The position numbers were made by a program, and so were the translations under genes. Of a stretch of 64,000 bases of DNA, positions 10,273-22,452 are shown piece after piece. Source of the stretch: Pseudofabraea citricarpa (Eukaryota; Ascomycota; Leotiomycetes; Helotiales; Dermateaceae). Under the pieces are notes generated by a model, which was not told the DNA's origin, did not search any database, and saw only the letters and a list, made by a program, of their open reading frames with translations. Each line of letters begins with the position of its first letter. Position 1 is the stretch's first letter. The stretch is taken from assembly GCA_029641185.1 (NCBI GenBank), contig JAPWGK010000001.1:3174501-3238500 (forward strand), read 5' to 3'.

Positions 10273-13200
10273 TCAAGTCTTTGAATGCCTCTCAATCTTC
10301 CCTACTGCTTGCCAATCTTCCATCATAGTCTTTAAATGAGATAGTGACAATGGCTTGGTGACATAGCAATCCATCCCGCACGCATAAGCTTTGCTCTGGT
10401 CACGATCTGCAGCCAGACCTGTAAGTGCTATGATATTTGATGGTGGCTGACTGGGGAACTTTTGAAGTTCACATGCGCGGATCTTCTGCGTACTCTCAAA
10501 ACCATCACAGATAGGCATCGATAAGTCTATTAAAAATTAGCCGTTGCTCATGCCTCTTACATTCATGGAAGTCTTGGTAAGGAGACGTACCCATGAAAAT
10601 GATGTCAAAAGGCTCCGTACAATCCGAAACTACTTTGTATGCTTCCAGGCCATCAACAGCATACTTGACATTGGTATATTTCAGTTTCCTCAGATATGCC
10701 TGCAATAATTTCAAATTAATGGCATTGTCATCGACGCACAAAATTCGAGGTGATCGTAGCGAATTCTGGCAATCTTTTCGTTGAACTTCAGTAGCGGTGG
10801 GGGGAGTGACTGGTGCCTCTTGCACTTTAGAGTTCCTAATAGGTATCATAGGCTGCTCCGCTGTGTGATGCACAGTTTCAAAATCTGTGAGGTCGGTTGG
10901 GCGATCTAGGTCTGGGATCAGCTTCGGAGCCTCTATTGAAAAATCGGGCTGTTCTCCCTCAGGGATATGTGACCCTGCTTCTTCAGGTGAACGTTGTGAA
11001 CCAGAATCATCAGATTGACCCAAGGCAGCTAGAAATGCACGGGCAAACGTGTTTGGCCCAATAGGTTTTGTAAGTGTGTAGATCGGTATCACAGGATGTT
11101 TGCCAAAGTCCACAGCTCTTGAAACATCACAGCCTGCAATTAAGGCTCGAGGAGCAACTGCACGAGCTGCAATAGTCTCTAAAACGTCGTCTGGGATTTC
11201 TTCGTCGAATATGATGAAGTCTGCCTCTAGAAGGTTATCCACGAATTTCATGTCAAACCACTTTGTAGTATAATTTTGAAGCGATCGACCCAAAGATGTT
11301 TTGTTGTCGTTTTCTTCAAAACCGTAAAATGCAACGGTCTCGCCATTTGATCTGGACTGCAACAATGAAACCGATGAAGGTGTTTCCATGGCTTCGTTCA
11401 TGCGAGTGAGAGGCAGCTCGACTGTCACTGAAGTTCCTTGTTCTAGTCTGCTCTTGATCTCGACAGTTCCGTCAAGTGAGCGAACTATTTTCTCCACTAT
11501 GCTCAAACCAAGACCTGAGAGATATTAGCACCTGGTAAACCCATACCAACAAAACTAGTTTCATAACGTAAACATCGCGAACAATGAAGGAAAAGCAGGA
11601 CCATCGAAGAGGCTAGTAAACAAAGGACTAGAACCATGGAGCTCATGAATGAATGATTAAAGATTTAGATGAGAGCCAAGGTCCGATTACTGGCCGATGA
11701 GTCTCAGCTTTAGTTGTACCGTACAGATTTCTCCAATGCCACAAAGTATAGCTTGAACAACTTGATGCTACAGGCTATTCAATTGTGGATTGACTATACT
11801 TGAAACGAAATTTGAGGAAATTTTCGCTTACCAGTTCCTTCAGAAAGTGTTGATTCTTGATGGAAGGGCTTGTAGAGTTTGTAGCGAAGAAATTCGTCTG
11901 AGATGCCGATACCAGTATCCTCAACGACGATCCTGACGATTGACATATCTTCCGATGCGTCACCGCAATGTCTTTCGATTTTGCAGCTGATGTTTCCGGA
12001 TTTTGTATACTTCAAGCTGTTGCCGAAAAGATTCATGATAATTCGTTGTATCGCCCCTGGTGTACAGCTAAAGTGCCAGTTACCCGGCTCTATCTCTAGA
12101 GAGACATTTTTTATCGTAGTATGTTGCACGTCAGAAACCTTTTGGTCGTGAATATAGCCCTCGTAAACAACATGAACAGCATCCTCGCATATTTTAGCGA
12201 CGTCGACCGTTGAGTATATGTGAAGCGAGGAGACGTTTGCTCCTCCACTCTGATCTTTCGAAGGATTGTTGAGTCGTCGGTTGAAGTTATTTAGCTTGCG
12301 AAGTATTAGCATTGAAATTTGTAGATAAAGGTCACACATTACCTTCGTATAATCTAGGACGTGGGATACCTAGTATGGAGTTAGTTCTAATGCTGCACAA
12401 CTTCAATGTAGAAAGTCCAATGGCGTGTATATGTCACGGAAAGGCTCTCTTGTGATTGTATGATTGCATGATTGGAGATAGTAAACTCACTGTGTTAAAT
12501 AATGTCCTTCCACAACTATCTATTGTCTCGCACAAGTTCCTCTGTAAATTGTCCAGCTCAGAGTCCAGCAAGAGAGATGTAGATGCCAAAATACCATGCA
12601 ATGGAGTTCTAAATTCGTGAGACACGCTGGAAATAAAATCCCCTTTCTGGCGGTCGGCTATTTTTGTAGATACTCGATCATATTCTGCTGCTACAGAATT
12701 TAAGAAGCCACGAACAAACGAGACTTCAATTTCGGTTGAGAAGACAGGAATTTCCTTGAGCGATACTGCAAAAGAAGCACATATGTAATTCGAAGTCGCA
12801 GAATCGAATATAGGTGCAAATAAGATTTGGCGAGCCCCTGGGAAAGAATAGATAAGGCTAGCAGACTCTCTGGAGCGTTCGTTGTTTTCTGGATCCGCTG
12901 CGGACTCGTAAAAGTGGTCATCAGAAGGTTTGTCATTTTCGAAATCCAATGCTGCTCCTTCAGTCTGAGCTAGGTTTCCATTCTCGTCGAAACTCCAGAG
13001 AACACCGCTTGGGTACTTTCTGAGTAGATACTGCACAAAACGATGTTCTGTACATCTGAATGGCATTGAAGGGCTTTCGGATTCTGAGCCCGAGCTTATG
13101 TTACCCTCAGTAGAATAGCTAAGCACGGCTGCCAAATGATGTTCTTTCTTTGCTTCCCGTTGAGATTGGATTGGTTCTAGATCAGGATCCTTATCCTCAG

Positions 13201-14464
13201 TACTAACCATCGAGGAGTGAGAACCTTTCAAAACAGTCAGCATTTACTCAGATATTGGGCTTGTGAGAACGATTTGGTAAAATGAGGCTCACCATTCTGA
13301 AGAGCCGACTTATTGCTTACTGCTGGATCTGTTGCGATGGCGAGACTTGCGTCAAGGAAGACGGTGTAGTTAACATCTATCATTACCGCGGTCAGCTTTA
13401 TATGACATGACGAGTATGAAATGTTTCACCTAGTGATTGTCTCATCAGGCTTGATGCTCTGGATAGTACTTCGGAGTGTGTGGTTATGTGCTTTGGGGTT
13501 TGATAACTTGCTGCCGTTGATCCTTCTGGGGAGGTGTTAGATTCGTGCATGGTGCTGCCGACATCCGAAACTCCTCGGGATTTTCTTGTTTGGAGAGGGA
13601 CAACCGTTTCTTCCACTGTGGAATTATTCCTCGTGCCCCACGATGGCGGTATCCGCTCCAGGCCCTCAATAAAAGCGGCAAGGCCTTTTGACATTGCTGT
13701 ACTCCGTTCTTGTTGCTCCATATCCCGCTGCATGTCAAGATGATCCATGACGGTTTGAGCCATAATACCTAGGAAGCTTTGTTCGCCATCGTTAAGCCCT
13801 TCTCGAGGTCTGTCGTCTATGACAAAAAGACTTCCAATACGGGCACCATCCCTTGTGGTCAAAGGCGTTCCAGCGTAGAACTTGAAATAAGGCGGGCCTG
13901 CAACATATGGCAGCTGGGAGTACGCAGCGTTCTCAGAGAGATCCGGAACACAAAACAAAGCATATTGTTTTCCCATAGGAAGTGGAGCTTTGATTGTATT
14001 CTAAAATGAAAATCAGCACGTCTGGTTACCCTTCAGCCATCACGAAATCGAACACTTACAGCGCAAAGCGCATGTTCACGGCGGGTGCTTCTAATAACCA
14101 AATCAGTCTCGTAAATTCCTCATGAGCTAGCTGACTTGGGTGTTAAATTTACAAACCCGGTACATCCCATCCATAGAGTTCCGCCATTCTCATCTGGTTC
14201 ACTTGTATCGGCAAGATTGAGAGTTGAGGTAGATTCTGCCAGAAAGTACTGATTGTCACGATCGACCAGGGATACGATAGACCGCTGAACGTTGAGCCGC
14301 CATGTGACCAATTGGCAGAAAGCAGTCAACGCAGTATCATGGCTTATAGTCTTGGTTGAAGAAATCACCAGAGGGGGACTGTCTCCGCGGTCCCTGGCGA
14401 AAGCATACTGCCGAACAGATCGTAGGCGCAGCGATTCTGCATTGCCTGGTGCTGGGACGACCAT
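10273..14464 (-). CDS. hybrid histidine kinase (GAF-HisKA-HATPase-REC)
   Basis: Nine exons give about 1138 residues: 14464-14153, 14107-14060, 14000-13430, 13376-13293, 13224-12491, 12369-12343, 12294-11832, 11514-10591, 10526-10273. The first intron's acceptor is the least certain. Order: an N-terminal GAF-like sensor (SIVSLVDRDNQYFLAE... FYAGTPLTTRDGARIGSLFVIDDRPR), a linker, an H-box with the phospho-accepting histidine (SHEFRTPLHGI), an ATPase with N-box (MNLFGNSLKYT), G1 (EDTGIGI) and G2 (GTGLGLSIVEK, restored across an intron), and a receiver with DDNAINLKLL, phospho-acceptor FMDLSMPICDG (also across an intron) and the final lysine in YVTKPLS. All key residues are present, so it should autophosphorylate and pass phosphate to an Ypd1-type protein. 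There is no membrane segment, so it is likely cytosolic. The signal is unknown. Confidence 0.93.
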
Positions 14465-15238
14465 GGTCGTAAAAGGTTGGAGTCTCTACATGAAGAGGAG
14501 CGGGCAAGCTGCTCTGATGCTAGATGATGATCAGAGCAGACGCAAAGATTTGAAGATAGTAACGAAATTGTAGAGGCTTCGAGCAGACCGTGGTTACTTC
14601 TTGAGAAATCAAGTACAATAGACCGCAGGCCTAGACCGCAGATCATATCGAAACCTTCCAGGGTCTGTCGATCGGAGTCAGACAAGGACAAATACGCTGT
14701 CGGGATGCAAGATACGCTGATGGACACGCTATGGCTAGCCGGATGCAGCATAGCAGATTGGCTGCCAACGAGGCGTTCTAAATGTCAGTAAAACCTCCTC
14801 GCGTCGGAGTCCTGGAATTCAAGCATGAACAGTTCGTGATTGGTTAGGTCCACTCTCCTCACATTTTGGGTCTTGTCGCTACAGTAGGACTGAGACTCGG
14901 CTCATGAGCTGTTGGGCCAGAGCACTTTAGCACTGCCGCCGGCTTTTTGGTAACGAAGCGCCCCGCCCACGTCGCTATCAATGCAATTGAGGCTACTCGA
15001 GTACGAAGTCCCATGTGCTGGATGGACCCTGAAATCTCAGCCAGCCACAGGGCGTCTTTCAGTCGAGGGGTAAGAGCTAGGGGCTTCCTTACCAAGCATG
15101 CTTTCTCACAATGATTTGCCACATGCTTCGGCTGGCATTGAGTTTGGTAGTCCGGTGCCCGAAGACGAACAGATATCCGTGTATAGTCTTGGAATAACTC
15201 ATATATCGTCTCATCTAGAAGAATCTCTTTTCTTTATT
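14465..15238. other. kinase promoter and dehydrogenase 3' region
   Basis: This lies upstream of the histidine kinase and downstream of the flavocytochrome gene. It has no domain-bearing frame and probably holds the kinase promoter and leader. Confidence 0.5.
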
Positions 15239-16869
15239 CTACAAATTGGCCTTTACCCAGAGGCCAAGCTTCTCTAATCCCGCGTTCCCATCGTATATAT
15301 CTCGCTCGACAGCTCGTGAATTAATCTGGGGGCATCAGCTTGATAGAAACAGGGTGAGGCTGGCATCTGCTTACATGTTGTGGTCCCAAGTCGCTCACCT
15401 TCTCTACCCCGAGAAGTCTCATACATGTCTCCATCTCTGCTTTCAGAACTAGATTTGTGGTTAGCATTGCTTATCCACACAGGGGGAAAACCCCAGTCGA
15501 CTCACTCTCGAAAGTTCTCTCTACTCCCTCAGGTCCACCAGCTCCGAGACCAAAGAGAGCAGCTCTGCCTACGCCCACAGCCTTTGCGCCTAAACATAAC
15601 GCCTTGACAATATCCGTCCCTCTCTTGATCCCGCCATCAACCCAGACCTCGATTCTGCTCAACACTTCGGGACAGTACTTTCGGATCTCGAGTAGTGTGT
15701 GTATCGCAGGAGGAGCCGTGTCCAAAGCTCGACCTCCATGGTTAGATAGGATGATGCCCTTTACCTGTGGCGCATACTGAGCAGCTAGATATGCATCCTC
15801 GTGTGTCTGGAGGCCCTTCAAAACGATAGGCATGTCGGTGTGCTTTGCGAGCCATGGAAGAGTTGTTTTCCACTCGAGATCTGCAGCTGTCCCAGCAAAC
15901 AATTGTTTGCCAACTCCACCTCCATCAGCTTTCGCCTTGGCTTTCTTCTCTGCTTTGACGCCAGATGGCACTGGTAGCGATGCGCCTACCTCGGTATATC
16001 TCTCATCATCCTCCCGCTTGCCTGGGACAGGCGCATCAAGAGTCAAGCAGATGAACTTGATCTTATCGGATAGTTTTGCAATTCTAGCCAGCATGACCTC
16101 ACTCTTTTTCCGATCGTTTTGTACATATAACTGCCACCCGAAGATCTGTCCCGGTAAGGATCCTTCTATTATCTGTTCTGGCGTCATGGATGCATTGTTT
16201 GAGATAACCTGAAGCGCCCCATATGTGCTAATGCCCTGTGCGATACCATGCTCGCCTGCTGGATGTCCTAATCGTGCCATCGCTGCTGGAGAAACGTATA
16301 AGGGCAATCCCACCTTGTGTCCTAGGAGGGTTGTGGAGGTATCGCATCTTGTACAATCAACAAAGACTCGTGGCCGCAGGAGGATTTGTTTGTAAACATG
16401 ATTGTTGAAATTCTTTGAGATGAGATCGTCGCCAGCAGAGTAGTAGTACGACCAAGCCTTTTTCGAGATCTTCTTCGTCGCAACAGCTTCAATCTCGTCA
16501 AGATTGAGTAAGCTTCCCATATCTTGATCCTCCAGAGCTGTTTCTTCCTTCTTCGCAGGCTTCGAACTTAAGAGCATAGTAGAGTCCACCTGCCCAATTG
16601 GCTGTAATCCGCTTTCCTCCAATGTCCCCGGGGCATGTATTAGGTCAAAGTCCTCTGTGGCATCTTGACCGGCAAGTCGTGTAATTGCGTCTGCGCCACC
16701 AGGGTGAGAAGAGAGGAAATCGGTTACATCGTAGACTTTGCTATACAAGACTACCCAGCAATCGTCGGGCTTGTTATGATTGGTGACTGTCAATAAGATG
16801 ATTAGCAAGTAGCAGCCACTGCCTCCAATTGAGCAACATACTTTCAATGGTATCATAGAACTTCGACAT
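15239..16869 (-). CDS. flavocytochrome b2-type L-lactate/2-hydroxyacid dehydrogenase
   Basis: Four exons give 489 residues: 16869-16842, 16786-15506, 15448-15375, 15325-15239. Residues about 8-80 form a cytochrome b5 domain with the two heme-ligand histidines in SHPGG (H37) and LIHAPG (H60). From about residue 105 follows the FMN-dependent alpha-hydroxyacid dehydrogenase barrel: substrate tyrosine region [10 protein letters not shown], the catalytic HGGR at H359-R362, and the FMN phosphate site [10 protein letters not shown]. Splicing out the last intron restores the family ending [13 protein letters not shown] and the short C-terminal tail. The family oxidises L-lactate to pyruvate and passes electrons through heme to cytochrome c. 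The protein starts directly with the heme domain and shows no mitochondrial presequence, unlike yeast Cyb2, so a cytosolic location or a different hydroxyacid substrate is possible. Confidence 0.93.
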
Positions 16870-17541
16870 ATTTGTAGGATTGGTTAGCAGAAGAAGGAGA
16901 CGCAGATAAGGAGAACAGAGCAGGAATAAAGCGAATGAAATAGCTATTGACAGATGTTCAACAAAATGTCAAGTCAGAAAGTTGCGAGCCCGGCGGGTGA
17001 TACCTTCACCGTAGACGACATTCCACGAATCAAGTGCTCGAATTAGCAATGACCTACTGTGCTTCCGGGAAAGAGATCCCACTTTGTGGAGGTAAGAATG
17101 GGGGAGCTGGAGCTCGGGCTACCGGTTTCGTGGCGCGGCGAGTGACGGATTGCGGGATTTCTTTCCTATCTCGATGGGCTCATTCACGTGACCACATCTA
17201 TTCGGTTGAAGAAGGTCAAAGGCAACCGAATCAGGCAATTTCAAGACAACTGGACCAGCCCTCTACGATTTAATAATGACATACTACAATGTTCTAAGAT
17301 AGTCAAGTGACATGAAGTGAAACGTGGTTATGTAAAAGTTGCACATATAGTTTTAAAGAAATTTGGTATATTGCATGGCGTTTTGCCTCTCATTGATAGA
17401 ATTTGAACATTATAAGAAAAAAATAAAAAATAAACATAAACATAAGAAACTGGGTATGTCAAACTCTGAATTTCTACTTCCATTCGTTTAATTCTCCACA
17501 AAACGCTAAATCACAAAAGAAACCATTGCCCTTTTTGCTGT
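16870..17541. other. dehydrogenase promoter and FLC-like 3' region
   Basis: About 670 bases between two minus-strand genes. The half next to the dehydrogenase start should be its promoter; the other half is AT-rich and fits the 3' untranslated region of the next gene. No coding signal is seen. Confidence 0.45.
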
Positions 17542-20017
17542 TTAGTATGCTCTGCCTCTGTAGCCTCCATAACCTTCAAGGTCTGGAACTGCTGGTTGGC
17601 GAGGTGGGCTGTTACCTATCGGTGCAGCTCCTGTGACCAAATTCTCTCTACTGTCTCTTTGCGTGAGAGAGCGCGAGTTCTGTGGGTTGAAGGGTCTGCC
17701 TTGAGGTGTGAAAGATCGCAAAGGTGTCGCTCCAGCATATGGGTGAGCTGGCTCATCCATAAACGAGTCTGCGCTGTGCTGTTTCATGAGAGGAGTCTTA
17801 GGCTCGCTCTCGTATGGTGTCTTCTGAGGATCCATAAGCAGCGAGTTTCGTGCATCGAGTGGAGTAAGGTTATCCAAATCGCGGTTGAGCTTCTCTGCTT
17901 CCTTGCGACGCTTTCGGTGGGGGTTATCACGGCAGCACAAGATGATGGCGTTGACAGCAATGAGTATAGCTATAAACGCGTTAGTGTATGATAATTAAGC
18001 GATGACGGGAGTTGCCTACCAAGAGCAGCAGTCAAAGTAGACTGAACAGCGATGAGAACGACTCCAGTAACGGTTTGAGTAGTTTGAGCAATTCCAAGCT
18101 CTTCAACGAAGACCAAAATGCATACTACGGAAAGAGCTCTGACAACCTGAATGAAGATGTTGATCACATTTCCAGACTTTCTTTCGAAAGGTCGGTTCCA
18201 AATGAGCAGGGCAAGCACTACGCGACAGTTAGTTAATCATATAAAATATTGTACGGCAGAAGAACTTACTCAAACACTCAATGACCAATTGGGCAATGGT
18301 CTGAGTAAGACCATGACCATCGGCTGCTGCAAGAACGGCGCCCTTGGCAGCCATGTAGACGATAACTGGTACGAAAACCCACCAGAAGTCCTTTCTATAA
18401 CTGTCGTAGAAGATACTGTACTTGAGCCAGTTCTCTTTCTTCTCATATAAACCGGATGCATCTCCTTCCGTTGCCTTGAGGATTCTGGCCGTCTTCCAGA
18501 TCATGAAGGTGAAGAAGGCAAGAACACCAGTGAAAAGAGCCAATGTGATAGCTGCTAAGGTCTTTGCAGCCCAAGAATCTCCATGCGTGAATTGGAAGAT
18601 ACAATAAAGCACCCAGATTCCATAGAGGACCAAAATAAGCTGGACGATGGATCGTGCCATGGTTCTCCAGTAATGCTTTCGGAAGCCAGTAAGTCCCTTA
18701 GGGAATGATCCAAAGAGTGCCCATGTCTCCAAGACTACCTTAACGAGAAGAATACCCACAGCAATGGCACCAATGACGATGGCCACGATGAGTAGAACCG
18801 TCATGAAGGTGTTGGTTTGTGGGACGGTCAATTGCTCCACATAGGCCTGGATTCCGGAAACAGTTTCCTGAATGGAAGCTTCAGTTGAAGTCGAGTTGGT
18901 ATCGGTCTCGGTCTCGTTGACGCTGGTAGAGATTTGTCTTGCGTACAGGAGACCATCCATAATGGTACCAATCGTTCGCTTAGCCAAAGTATCGTTAGAT
19001 CCGTCGCCAAATACAAGTGTAGCGTTTTGCAAATATGCAACACTGTTGCGCGTCAAGTTTCCACCAGTAGCAGCTCTGAAGTTATCGATCGAGGTCTGGA
19101 CGGATGTAAATGGGATAATGCCTAAAGACTAAATCAGCATCCGCAAAGATAAGAGCAAACGAAGGAGGACTTACCTGCAGAGAAAGCGAAGTTCTTCGCA
19201 AACGAGCGATAAACTGGAGGGTAGTTGACACTCATCATGCCGTTCATAGCAAAGCCCTGGAAAGTGGTGATGATGTCGGTGAATGACGGGCTTGCAGCTC
19301 CAGCTCCACCAGATCCTCCAGCACCGGCAGCAGCCGCTCCGATAGCTGAAGCTCCCGTCAAGACCAAAGCAGCTCCTGCAACACCGGCAGCTACATACGA
19401 TACTGCGGGAACGTTAACAGTCTTTCCATTGCTCACTTCTGACTTGATGCAAGCAACCTGGTCGCCTGTGTCGAGGGCCTTCAGCTGCAGAGTCGCTTGA
19501 GCCGAAATATCTGGAACCGAAAATGCGATACTAGGAATCATAGAAGCGTAAGAAGCGGGAATCTGCTGAGTACCGCTTGCTGCAAAGCTACCGACAGGGA
19601 CTAATACAGTTAGCGAATACACTCCAAGGCTTCTATATAAAACTTACCAGGGCATAGTTGCTCGACAAAGGTGCTGTCATCGCATGGGTTAAAGCTGTTC
19701 GAGTATACTGATATTCCGTATGCCGTTACGTTCAGCATGGCGGTGACATTTTGTGCCTTTGTGCTGGTACCGGCTACATCGAAGTTCACCTGCATAGGTC
19801 AGTCTTGTGCTAGAGAAACGCAGTCACTTCTCAAGGCACATACCGTCTTGTTGTCATTGTTGTACTCTATATTCACCTTCTGCACCGTAATAGCAGAGTC
19901 TGTCGAGCATACACTAAAGCCCGAAGTCGATAGAATCTGATCTGCCAAAACTCCACTCGAAAGTCCACCCAACAGCAACAACGACGCCGAGCTCAGGACT
20001 GAAGTCGGCCGCAGCAT
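17542..20017 (-). CDS. ML-domain TRP/flavin-carrier (FLC/Pkd2-like) membrane protein
   Basis: Six exons give 739 residues: 20017-19844, 19789-19648, 19600-19175, 19121-18270, 18217-18020, 17969-17542, with consistent phases. A signal peptide covers about residues 1-24. An extracellular or lumenal ML-like lipid-recognition domain follows, with paired cysteines (FSVCSTD, NPCDDS, QLCPV, ACIKSE). Next come an Ala/Gly-rich hydrophobic stretch (about residues 170-195) and a bundle of roughly nine transmembrane helices typical of the fungal TRP-like family. The cytosolic tail (from RKRRKEAEKLNRDL) is proline-rich and disordered. Yeast FLC proteins act in ER/plasma-membrane calcium and lipid homeostasis and cell-wall maintenance; the same role is an inference here. 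Whether it conducts ions cannot be told from the sequence. Confidence 0.9.
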
Positions 20018-22452
20018 CTTGGTGGTTTTTTGCCGTATTAAAATTGCGCAGAAATGTTGGCCCAGCGCGTGCCTGTGATTCACACCGTTGTGTGCAGCAG
20101 GACTACCGAGTATATTGCGACCCTATCTGCTATCCTGTCCTACGACCTTCGACCGTTGATGACTGACTATCGGAGGACACCCGTGCGTCTTGGAAATATG
20201 TGCGAAAGAGAGAATCGACAGGCAAATGGTGTATCGAAGGAAATTCGTAAGAGGAATACAAGTGATACTGCGCAAAGTGGCCGAGGATCTACCTGGAAAG
20301 AAGTGAAAAGACGTTGAAATTGCTGGGCGATGTAAGGATTCCTTTGAGTCGGAGGCGGCGTGCTACTGTAGATACGGGGGCAGCGAATACTCTCTGCTGC
20401 TTCTTCTTCCTTCCTCCCTCCTTTGTTTCCCTGAAGCGACTGTGGTGGCGGCAAGACAAAACAATTGAGCGAGAGACGAAACGACTGGCTTTGACGATGA
20501 TGTTCGTGATGGACGCAATGGGATGTTTTCTAGAAAGGAAGCATGCACGGGACGAAGACAAAGACGAGCAAAAAGGAAAGGAGTCGATACGAAGCCAGGC
20601 CCAAAAACAAGATCCAGGTCCAGAGGAACAAGGGTTTTGTGCCTGCCGACCACCAGGACCCACACGAAACGGGCCATTGAGGGCGATGAATGGGATCTTC
20701 AGCGCCACGGCCCCGCTCCAGGCTTAGCAGCTGTCTCTAATTCAGGGGTAAATGACAATCTGATAGGGTCGGTGGCAACGGCGTGGGGCCCTGGCTGTAA
20801 CAAGAATAGCAGCCCAGCTCCCAGAGAAATCCCGGGCCACAGGACGAGGTACGCGCAAGTATTGTTTCTTCCCACGATGCCAGCATTACGGAGTATGATT
20901 ATTGCCAACCAGCCAGCAGCTTTGTTATCGCTTGCCAGTTGCCATATATAGAAAATGGCGATGGAGCGCCCACAATCTCAGCAACCGTGGTATGGAGAGA
21001 GAAAAAAAACACGAAGAAAAAGACATAGCTTCTTCAGCACTGACAACCAGCGTGCTGGTGGTGATGGGTCCTACCCGGGAGAGTGTGTCGAGACTCGAGA
21101 CATATCACGTCTGATGCTCATCGCGTGTGTAATCTGCCAATGCCCCTCGCTAAGCGGTCCTGCCCGCTAAACACCAGCCACCATTCTCTATCTCGACGCA
21201 CGTTCCTACCATCTCACAGCCTCTTGGAGAGTCATCAACAAGCCAAGCGGTTGAGAACACGAACGCTTCACCACTCAGAAGCTACTCGTCCTTAGTCTTC
21301 CCTCCGGCGCCCATTGTGCGATTCTAACATCATTCTATGCGCCGAGGAAGTCCAGCGCCTGAGCATGGTTGCTTTGATTTAGAGGAATGCGGCGGAGATT
21401 TAGCGGAGCCAAGCCATGGGGTTGCAAATCAGAGTCAGACGAAGATTGCCAATAAGCTGGGGCACGCTGTAGCACCTGCTTCGAATTTATGCGGTTCCTA
21501 CTCTACACGGCCGTGGTGGGGACGGGCAGTTCATCTCATCTCGTCCAGAGTGGACTGTGGAGGACCCAACTTCAGCTCGTCGTCTCTCATAGCAACGTCG
21601 AAATTATTGATATCGTAAGTAATTTCAGAAATCTGCTTCAACATGTCAACAACATGCATTGGACCTCGGTAGCGTAGAACTGAACCCTCAAGCATATGTT
21701 GTGAAGCTTGAGAAGTTAAGCTCCGCCTCTTTCTGTGTTGTTCATAATGCTCGCGACGTTATGCTCACTGCTTTAAGGTGGTGGTGGTGCTGCGCCATGT
21801 CGGAGGGTGAAGCACAGACAACGAGGAGATAGCTTTCCGGCAGGAGCTTTTCCGCAATCGTTTCTCGACTCCAAACCCACTTCAAAACCTGTTATTCCCA
21901 AACTGCGGCTTCGAAATTCAGAGATGGCTGTGCCCTAAATAAGTGATCAGCCCTTTTCTTGAAGGTACCGGTAGTCTTGTGGAGGTGTCCTGATTGACCC
22001 CCTTCCAAAGGAATAGTGTCACGTGCCGACATCTGATTATCATGGCTTTTGCTGGACTCTGTTCTGCGACACCGGGGCTGCCACCATTGTGCTGTTAGCT
22101 TTGTTATATTTCAGCAAGATGGGATGAGATGTGCATATCGAAAGGCCTAGCCTTGACCCAACTCAAGGGTCGCTGAAATAGCCTGGATCCACTTACCGTG
22201 TTGTTGACGAACGAGCAGAGTCGTATTTTGAGCAAGCCTTTTCTGATAAGTCGATACGAGTGTAGTCTATTAGCCGACGACCTTTATTTGGAACTGATGT
22301 GCTCAACGAGTGTTTGCATGTTAGAACCTCATATGAACTGCAGTGTTTTGATGAAGGCTTTTACAGCTCAAAGTCATTACGGCATGTGCCACAGAAAAAG
22401 CCATGCCACCGTCTAAACACTAAAACAACGGCCTCTAGTCTAGTCTATCCCT
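20018..22452. other. 2.4-kb intergenic region
   Basis: The region holds the promoter of the FLC-like gene on its left and the 3' end of the hydrolase gene on its right. Several open frames of 60-140 codons occur, in overlapping opposite frames around 20289-20951, but none has a recognisable domain, low-ambiguity codon pattern or splice-supported extension. I see no RNA gene. Confidence 0.5.

Noticed and set aside
20289..20951. Overlapping opposite-strand frames of about 140 codons
   Set aside because: No domain, no splice-supported extension, and both strands are open over the same bases, which is typical of chance frames in GC-balanced promoter DNA.
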